Shown: in pieces, positions 57,066 to 64,000 of the stretch
Layout: every line of letters begins with the position of its first letter
Numbering within the stretch: the first letter of the stretch is position 1
Assembly: GCA_021234155.1 (NCBI GenBank)
Contig: JAJEKV010000205.1
Location: 1,035,501-1,099,500 of the forward strand
DNA length: 64,000 nucleotides
Reading direction: 5' to 3'
Source of the DNA: Isoetes taiwanensis
Taxonomy: Eukaryota; Streptophyta; Lycopodiopsida; Isoetales; Isoetaceae
The notes under the pieces: generated by a model
The model's database searches: none
What the model was told of the DNA's origin: nothing
Seen by the model: the letters and a program-made list of their open reading frames with translations, nothing else
Program-made: the position numbers and the translations under genes

Positions 57066-57640
57066 TCCCCCCAAGTGTGTTGGTCATGAGTATGATATAG
57101 TTGCAGGTACAATTGACTTGACAATGGATGGAAGTGTCTTTAGTCCTCCAATATATCCTCCTTGGATGCTTTGTATTTTTCATAGTGGATGGTGGAGGTA
57201 TGAGTCCCCCATGTGTGCCATGTCTAGTTATGTTTTATTATCTCTATTCTATAACTTATATTGCACACTTGGTGGAGGTACGAGTCCCCTCATGTGTTGT
57301 GTTAAGTATTTTTCATGGTGGAGGTAGGAGTCCCCCCATGTATGCCATGCTTAGTTATGTTTTCTTATGCTTTATTTTATATCATGCGGCCCAACTATAT
57401 TGGTTGTGGTGTTTATTGTGTTGTGTTAAGTATTTTCCATGGTGGAGGTACGAGTCCCCCCATGTATGCCATGCTTAGTTATGTTTTTTTTATGCTTTAT
57501 TTTATATCATGCGGCCCAACTCTATTGGTTGTGGTGTTTAGCTAAGGGGCATGCCTCAAGGCTAGTGATCATGGGTTTGAACCCTTGATATGTATTGCAC
57601 ACTTGGTGGAGGTACGAGTCCCCCCATGTTGTGGGCGTGT
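57055..57640 (+). repeat. Tandem array with GGTGGAGGTACGAGTCCCCC units
   Basis: The core GGTGGAGGTA(C/T)GAGTCCCC recurs near 57190, 57272, 57322, 57440 and 57605. Two full units of ~120 bp (about 57319 and 57440) share GCATGCGGCCCAACT-type text and ATGCCATGCTTAGTTATG. At 57548-57591 TAGCTAAGGGG and GGTTTGAACCC resemble tRNA A and B boxes. Open frames here are repeat-derived. Confidence 0.7.
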
Positions 57641-60600
57641 TTGAGCTCTTTCTGCAAGTACAAGTCGACTTGTCGATGGAGGTGTCCTTGGCTCTTTTTG
57701 CCTCCAGATGCTAGCCTTCTTTTTCATATTGACTATTTTTCTTCTCATTGGCCAGTCACGAGGGATTCTGCTGCCATTGTTGGCCTACTTCAGCCTCTGT
57801 CTTCTTTATGGGGGGAACATCGCTCAAATTTGAAAGCTACCCCTAATTTTTTGTGACAGGCAAAAAAAATTTTACGCCTTTCGCATGACAGAAAGTCTTT
57901 CAATTTTAACCTTTCAAATGCAAGACAAAAATTCCAAATGACAGAAGTTATTTTTTATGTTAAAAAAAAGGAACAAGTTATAAAGTCTATTATAAACTCG
58001 TAATAATATAACCAAGTTTTAAATGTACATCAACAATAGGTATATTCTTCTATACATTACAAGAACCTTCTATAATTTCTATGGTCTTTTCAAGAACTAT
58101 GTCGGCATGCTGCTGCATTTGAGAGCCTGAGCTTGCAACTATGCTATTGGAGAATTTGCAGAAAGAAAGCATAGATCTACGTTGATTGACCGGCCTTCCT
58201 TTTTTTAGCTTAAAGAAGCCACCACTATAATAAAAATTTGAAAACTACGGAAATGCAAGGAGCAAGAAAAAGCAAGAAATCACAATAATATAGAGCAAAT
58301 CCTAAATCCGAACTTACTTAAGTTGTGTTTATCTTGCTCCAAGAATGAATAGATGAGATAGGTTTGTAGAAGTGGTGGTTTCAAAAGTCTTGATGCAGAA
58401 CAATCAGAGAGCCCAAGTGTAAGCCCAAGAATGGCAGTGTTGTTTGCCAAGCATAAGCCCAAGTATGAGCCCAAGAAAGCCCCGAATCTATGTACTATGT
58501 GGGTTTGTTGAAGTAGAGATTTTAGAAATATATTATTTGTCCATAAATATTCTGTGGGTCTGAATTAAATATTCTGTGGCTTCAAAAATCTCACTGCAGC
58601 GGAGCATATCAGAGAGCCCGAGTATAGACTGTAGTATGAGCCCAAGAACCCTGTAGCTGTTTGTCGAGGAGTAAGCTCAAGGGGGCTCTTGAATCTAAAT
58701 CGATGCAAGTTAGGGTTCCCTGGCCGATTTCATGGCCAATTCCCTACCGATTCCCTGGCAATTCATGGCCGATTCCTTGGCAATTCCCTGTCCGATGCAA
58801 GCTAGTGTTCCTTTTTTCAATGGTCATGAAGTGTGTCTAATTTGCTATGCCCATGAAGTGTTTTTAAATTCATTACCTTAAAGGTTGTTTGGATGGATCA
58901 TATATTTTTGTATATGGGCCTACATATTATATTATTATATTTACAAAAAGATAGAAAAATAAAAAAAATGACAGGACAATTTAAATTTCTAGCCTTTCGA
59001 ATGACAAATATGTATTTTGATGGCCCTTCTGTATGACAGGCATTTGGCCATTGGCTACCTTTCATTTGCAATACAAATTTTATTTTTGCTTGTTTTGACA
59101 GGCGAAAATGCCAAAAACAGGCGTGAAAGCCGTCAAATTTGAGCCCTGGGGAAGGCCCACTTCCTCGTTTTACCATGTGAGATCCTTTGGGACCATTAGG
59201 GTCCGCAGTGGATGGGATATGATTAGTGGGCCTTTTAGCATTGCTCGAGAGTTTCTTCTAGTTTCCTTGACCCATCAGCTTTCGGATATTACCATGATGG
59301 TTATCTGGTGACTTTTTGGCATGGCATTCAGAGGGGGGAGGTCCCACTTCCTCTGACCTCCTGTACCGGGGGGGAGGGGGGGGATCTATAGGGACCATTA
59401 GGGTCCGATGTGGTCTATACATTATAATGATTGAGACAAGCACAGTTTGATCAAATTATTTTGTTAACGCCACAAACTTAAATCCATATAGCAACAATAT
59501 ATTCACGTGTCTATTTAATATCATTTCTCTTTTAATCACCTTAAATGGTTGAGGTTGAGACGTTGAGTTGAATAAAATATTGTATGTGCTCAAAGCAATG
59601 TTGATGTATGGAATAACGTGATAGCACTATGGCCCTTTCTAGAACTAGAATAATATTTTAGGGATCAAGGATGAAATTCTTGTTGCAAACAAGAATCAAG
59701 TATCAAGTATTGTATTGTTTTGAAGTAGCAATTTTGATTGATTATGAAAAAAACATGACTTTGAAGTATGATTTAAGCCACTTCACCCTCGGGTCACAGA
59801 GGGCAACCCTCTGTGCGCAACACCTTGTTTTATGTATTCTTGTTTGACCATCATCTTGGCTCTTCATAAACACCCATTGAAACATGTGAAGCGCCTGACA
59901 AGTAATCTTGACCATACATACAATTCGGTAAATGCAGAGAGTAGAAGAGCATTACTATGTGATATATCTTGGTCGTAGTTATCATGGGTGAGAGTCTATC
60001 AATTCAAGAGATTGTAGTCATGTGCCAATAGGGCCTTTCTTGACTTTACCATAAGAGGGTTTCAGATGTTTTGGCTAGTTGGTTAAGAAGGCGTGGTTAA
60101 GGAATGTTACAAATCTCTAGCAATTTAAAAGTTTGCAATGAAGTTCAATAATTTCAGATTCTAGTGCTAGGAGCACTGTTAAAAGGACATCTAATCATCT
60201 TTAGGGGATTACTCCTACTACTCAATGGATTTGTTATTGACTCTGTTATAACAAATAGCCGGGATTAGCTGGAAGAATAGGTTGTTTAACTAATTCCAAG
60301 TAATCATCACTTTCCCCTTCCCTTGAAAATCCTATGGGGTGGGGGTTTTCTAGTCTGGACAGTAATACGTCTGCACTCCTGTTTTGGGGTCACATAAGCT
60401 GATTGGTCTCCGTGGACGATAAAAATCATTCAATTCAATTCAATTTTCTTCATCAACTATACCCTTAGGATGGAGTTATGAAGAAGCTCACCATCTATCC
60501 CCTCATGATGGAGATATGAAGAAGCTCACCATCTATCTTTAGAAGGCAGACCTCATGTGGCGTATACTCTACAATAACATTTGTAGCATCTTGATAATCA

Positions 60601-61387
60601 CACAATACAACCAAAATAATACCATGAGCTACAATTCAATCCTTCTTTTGCATATTGTCTCAGTACCATCGATGCAAAGAGCTTCATTATTTCTTGATTA
60701 ATACCATGGATAAAAACTTCTATTAATATTGAATAAAAGCTACATGGTTATAGTAGCAAATTGACAACACTGGCACAAGTATGAAGAGAGGGTAGATACA
60801 GAGTGGACCTTCAACCCTTTTACATGGTATTGAAGACCGCTGGCCCCTATTGAGTTTGATAAGGGTCCCAAGGACCACCTCTTTCAATCCTAAAACATAA
60901 CACCCCGAAGTCGCTATTGAGTTTGATAACATTATACCCCTAGTCGCTATTGAGTTTGATGAGAATCCCTTTCAATCTTATAACATGGATATTGAAATAT
61001 TTGGATCATATCTTTAACCCTAATGTGTAACTTGCAGCAAACCAGAATTATGTTGAGAATTAAATTCAACAATATGATACATTGTAATTTCATCTCGAAG
61101 GGACATTGGATCTAGTATTGTAATCTTGATTACATTTAGACATCGTTTATATATTATTACGATTCCTTTGTTTTTTTCTCTTATTGGAGAGCGTAACAGC
61201 AATGAAAAAGGAAGCACAAATAGAGAGAGTAATGAAAAAGGAAGCACAAATAGTTAACGAGACAGACATTGAGAATTTTTTTTTTTATGAAAGAACATGC
61301 ATGATAAAGAAAGGGGAAAAGCAGTTTTATAAAACATAATTGACGAAAACAGAAGCAAAATATATAACAGATAAACGAATGGACGAA
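57641..61387. other. Intergenic DNA, no gene seen
   Basis: Contains AGCCCAAG-type repeats (58410-58680), GGCCGATTCC/GGCAATTC words (58725-58800), a repeated GGGACCATTAGGGTCCG (59189 and 59391), GAAGCTCACCATCTATC (60470 and 60513) and CGCTATTGAGTTTGAT (60845-60960). A G-run lies near 59370. No frame has a known domain. Confidence 0.4.
60318..60445 (+). mobile_element. LINE 3'-end fragment with (ATTCA)n tail
   Basis: From CCCTTGAAAATCC through GGACAGTAATACG to TCCGTGGACGATAAAAA (60318-60425), homologous to 42885-43006 and 54444-54550. It is followed by CATTCAATTCAATTCAATT (60427-60445). The 5' truncation point is almost the same as in the 54.5-kb fragment. Confidence 0.8.
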
Positions 61388-61708
61388 TCAAGGGCGATGG
61401 ATAACAGGATGGTCCTGATGCCCACGACGGGGGGAGGATCCAGAAGCGCCAAATCCATTATTCAAATGCTCAGAATTCTCAGAAACTTGCTCAGATTTCG
61501 CAGAGATTTGCTCAGAATACTGAGGAGGGGAGGGACGATGATGAACGGGATGATCCTGATGGGCGGGGCCGTCTCTGGGGTGCCGATCCGGTTCAAAAAT
61601 TTGGGTCGAGAAATCCGAGCCTTGAATGCTCCGGCACTGGGCTGCCATCGCCGCGCACAGCAGCATCGCCAAAATCGCCATCGCCATGCTTGAGAGCTTC
61701 ATTGCCAT
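61388..61708 (-). CDS. Small secreted peptide precursor with two HQDHPVxHRP repeats
   Basis: A 106-residue protein. Residues 1-23 or so form a clear signal peptide (basic start MAMKLSS, hydrophobic core AMAILAMLLCAAMA), with a likely cut near AQC-RS, so it should enter the secretory pathway. The mature part has no disulfide-rich pattern. One repeat lies near residues 42-58 (HPRDGPAHQDHPVHHRP), then an acidic Ser/Glu spacer (SEQISAKSEQVSENSEH), then a second repeat ending the protein exactly (SGSSPRRGHQDHPVIHRP, stop). Signal peptide, variable spacer and conserved Pro/His-rich C terminus is the layout of plant peptide-hormone precursors. The SGSSPRRGH part recalls PIP/CEP-type motifs and the RHPRDGP part is vaguely CLE-like, but neither family fits well. 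A TATA box lies upstream. A fully random origin of two matching 10-residue motifs is unlikely. Confidence 0.7.
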   Translation of the reverse strand: MAMKLSSMAMAILAMLLCAAMAAQCRSIQGSDFSTQIFEPDRHPRDGPAHQDHPVHHRPSPPQYSEQISAKSEQVSENSEHLNNGFGASGSSPRRGHQDHPVIHRP

Positions 61709-61742
61709 CGCCGAATGCCGGAGTTCGGAAATCCATTCTTTG

Positions 61743-61751
61743 CTTTATATA
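61743..61751 (-). promoter_or_regulatory. TATA box upstream of the peptide gene
   Basis: On the minus strand CTATATAAAGC stands about 35-43 bases before the ATG at 61708, leaving a very short 5' leader if used. An out-of-frame ATG at about 61737 lies in between and might act as a uORF start if transcription starts upstream of it. Confidence 0.5.
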
Positions 61752-61759
61752 GCACATTA

Positions 61760-63158
61760 TATTATGTCGGTTTGGGTTTGGCGCTAAAATTTGGGGCTAA
61801 TTTTGCTTTGCTTACGCCACGTTTTTCATTTTTAAATACTGTTTTGTTGCTGGTTATATTAATACACTTTTTTACTACATTTATTAATTGAATTAATCGA
61901 GGTCAATGCTGAAAATTTGTTTATGTATTTCATTACCATCGAAAGCTTTCCTTCCAAAACTCTCTTGTTGTATTTTTTTCGGTTAAAGTCCATTCACCCT
62001 TAGGGATCAGGTTAATCACATGTGCATGGAAGAACTTTGTATCAGTTGTATTGTATTGAGATCCTTTATTCATGTGAAGGTATTGATTCTCAGTGTCTAT
62101 TCTATTAATGCCTACATCCATGTGCACTAACTCGGGAATTCATCCATGCTGCTATATTCTATCAATTTTGTGAACACCAGCACAACCATAGTCCCAAATT
62201 GTTTTTACCTTTTTCTTGTTTTCAAATATAGATGAAGCTTTCTTGCTTTGCATCAACTAAAATCAGGCAAAAACCAAGTTAGTTCTTTTTTTTAATGTAG
62301 AAATGAAATCTTGTACTTGTTTTTTTTTTCAGATATAAAAGCGACACAATACACTAGAGAAGTAGATTTATGGAGAAAACCCAAGTAAAGGTGCACCAAA
62401 TCTTCTATACCTGCTTGTTCAATGCCAATATATTAGCCAAAACAATAGTTATTAACATTGTCTATGTGTCTTCTCCTCCACTTGCATTATCATATGTAGA
62501 GATCATTAGTGGTATGGAGTTCAATGATCTAAAAGTAAAAGGGTGTAAAATTTTAAGCCACATGCAAATATAAAAAACATTTTAGTTCTCAAAGCTCTTC
62601 ATGCAATGTAGGAAACAACACAAGACAAACAAAAAATAAAGGTGCACTCATGAGATAGTCCTTTTGGACTTGCATTTTGTAATTCCTTACTTTATGGCAA
62701 ATAATAATTTCTTTCTCCACCATCACATTCAAGTGAGCAACTACTAAACGTGAAGATATAACGGTGCAAAGGAGAATCTTTTGGAAGTAATGTGCATTGG
62801 AATGCTAAATCTAAAATCGTATCAATAAGTAGATTAAGGTGAAGGCTAGATGAATGATATTAGTAACGCTAAAACAAAATTTCAAACAAGATCACAACCA
62901 TTGGATTTGACAAGTGATATATAATTATAGTAGTAAGATTAGTTATGATAATGGTGTACACTTATTCTAACGTTGATGACATATTATGTGTATATACACA
63001 ATCTAACCAATCTAGCTAAAACTTGAACGACTGAAAGACTACAACTTAGAGCATCCACTTCTTCTGCCAGACTGCACCCAAATAAAAAAGAAAAAGGGGG
63101 TCTGTTAGTCTTTGAGACAGATTATAAGAAAAAAAAATCTGAAACGAACCTGATGTTC
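61760..63158. other. Intergenic DNA, no gene seen
   Basis: AT-rich, with T-runs near 62290 and 62320 and A-runs near 63085 and 63130. Short frames only. This holds the likely upstream region of the peptide gene and the 3' flank of the next gene. Confidence 0.45.
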
Positions 63159-64000
63159 CTAAGGGGTTTGCATGGACGGCTTTGACATGAGAGAGCCTGA
63201 TGTATCCATGAAAGTTCCAGAAGAGTAGTGATTTTCATTTGCATGTGCAGAAGCCTGGTCATTCTGGATCAAATCCTGAGTGCCTGACTTGGAAATCTGA
63301 TTCAAATTCTGAGCCTCTGGTTTGTGGTTGAGAATCTCATTCACTGGGATCCAGCCTGTTTTCTGGTTCAGAGTTTCAGAGCCTTGAAGCAAGCCTTGTT
63401 CTTTGATTCCCTGTTGTGCAGAAACTGCTGGCAAATGGAAGGCCTGAGACTGCAGCTCATTAGCAGATGATGATGATGATGATCTCATTTGAGACTGCAG
63501 TAGCCCATTAGCATTCTGTTTGCCAGCTTGAATTGCTTGAGCAGCAGCCTCTAAACTGATACCCTGAGACCGCGATTTGTCGCCGGAGATCTGATCCATG
63601 GAGCCATCCAGATTCTGCTTGCTACTCATCAGTGGAGAAGTGTGCTGATCATGAACAAGAGGCAAGTGCTGCGCGGCGGCATCGCGGCGGAGAGAATTCT
63701 CCTTGGCACCTTCTGGCATAACACCATCATGCTCAAACCAGCTATTCATGTTGATAGCAGAACTGGCAAAGTTGTGAGGGCCAGAAGTAGAGTCCTTCCC
63801 AATGTTGGAAAGTTGAGAACTAGGAAAGGAGGAGTCCTTCCCAACGTTGGAAAGTTGGTGGGAACGTTGGGACATAGAGGAGGAAGCGAGGTCAGAGGCG
63901 CGAGGGAGCTGATCCGGGTTCGACATCATGGGGCCGACATGGGAAAGGCGCGGGCCGGCATCGAGGCGGCTGGAGGCGGAGGAGAACGGAGCGAGGGCGA
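63159..64000 (-). CDS. Ser/Gln/Asn-rich protein, partial at window edge
   Basis: The frame is open from the window edge to a stop at 63159-63161. From the edge it reads ALAPFSSASSRLDAGPRL, SHVGPMMSNPDQLPR and so on; the ATG pair at 63924-63929 gives a 256-residue product, but the frame extends upstream of it, so the start may lie outside. The protein is low in complexity: SSFPSSQLSNIGKDS after a similar QLSNVGKDSS, a Ser run encoded by a GAT/ATC-like triplet repeat (63468-63483), and LNHKPEAQNLNQISKS. One less biased segment is NSWFEHDGVMPEGAKENS. This is typical of disordered N-terminal regions of plant nuclear proteins such as transcription or chromatin factors; I cannot name it. CATCAG|GTTCGT just after the stop could be a donor if the stop were an error. 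Confidence 0.6.
   Translation of the reverse strand, partial: ALAPFSSASSRLDAGPRLSHVGPMMSNPDQLPRASDLASSSMSQRSHQLSNVGKDSSFPSSQLSNIGKDSTSGPHNFASSAINMNSWFEHDGVMPEGAKENSLRRDAAAQHLPLVHDQHTSPLMSSKQNLDGSMDQISGDKSRSQGISLEAAAQAIQAGKQNANGLLQSQMRSSSSSSANELQSQAFHLPAVSAQQGIKEQGLLQGSETLNQKTGWIPVNEILNHKPEAQNLNQISKSGTQDLIQNDQASAHANENHYSSGTFMDTSGSLMSKPSMQTP

Noticed and set aside
57855-59140. Possible large TIR element with TGACAGGC and CTCAAATTTGA words at both ends
   Set aside because: The TGACAGGC copies are in direct, not inverted, orientation, and CTCAAATTTGA is nearly self-complementary; no TSD was found.
60066-60170. Possible tRNA-like A box (GGCTAGTTGGTTAAG)
   Set aside because: No convincing B box or acceptor stem at the right distance.
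1-64000. CRISPR arrays, bacterial operons, rRNA genes, intact virus genomes
   Set aside because: None seen; direct repeats here are irregular plant minisatellites, and all gag-pol sequences lack an envelope-like gene and are ordinary LTR retrotransposons.

Overview
This is nuclear DNA of a land plant. The evidence is LTR retrotransposons of both plant superfamilies with plant tRNA primer sites, a Helitron end, LINEs with target-site duplications, MITE-like foldbacks, and low gene density. The retrotransposon proteins resemble those I associate with fern or lycophyte genomes, but the species cannot be fixed from the window. No bacterial features, CRISPR array, rRNA or intact tRNA gene was seen.

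Layout. 1-5.8 kb: the edge of a possible gene on the minus strand, short tandem duplications, a 45-bp-arm foldback, and a GAATCTT-type array carrying a small TIR element. 5.8-46.4 kb: a nested transposon complex. It is bounded on both sides by termini of the same Copia LTR family, and both outer termini are followed by the 5-bp word AAAAT. Inside are remnants of three head-to-tail Copia units (minus strand). A LINE (plus strand) sits in the Copia gag, cutting a zinc knuckle. A complete 10.9-kb Gypsy element (30103-41019; LTRs of about 2.32 kb, TSD CCTGT, tRNA-Gln-type primer site) sits in that LINE. Between the Copia remnants lie a LINE-derived minisatellite, a triplicated hairpin repeat, a Helitron 3' end with helicase remnant, a transporter-like gene fragment, and a 1.5-kb LTR of another family. 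46.4-61.3 kb: the same GAATCTT-type array again, AT-rich repeats, a second TIR element, a segmental duplication (53.0-55.2 versus 56.3-57.1 kb) whose first copy received an L1-type insertion and a LINE 3' fragment, a tRNA-Lys-like sequence and tandem repeats. 61.4-64 kb: the best host genes, a small secreted peptide precursor (minus strand) and the edge of a Ser/Gln/Asn-rich protein gene (minus strand).

The most interesting points are: (1) the secreted precursor with two copies of an HQDHPVxHRP motif, one forming the exact C terminus; (2) a Gypsy element with a second RNase H domain between protease and reverse transcriptase; (3) a 40.5-kb nested block that looks like one expanded insertion; (4) repeat-copy differences that concentrate at CAG/CTG, suggesting methylation-linked consensus errors, so some frameshifts here may not be real; (5) LINE 3' ends whose microsatellite tails look copied from each target site.

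No computation was run. Coordinates of element ends were read by eye and are exact where a terminal motif is quoted; otherwise they are approximate.
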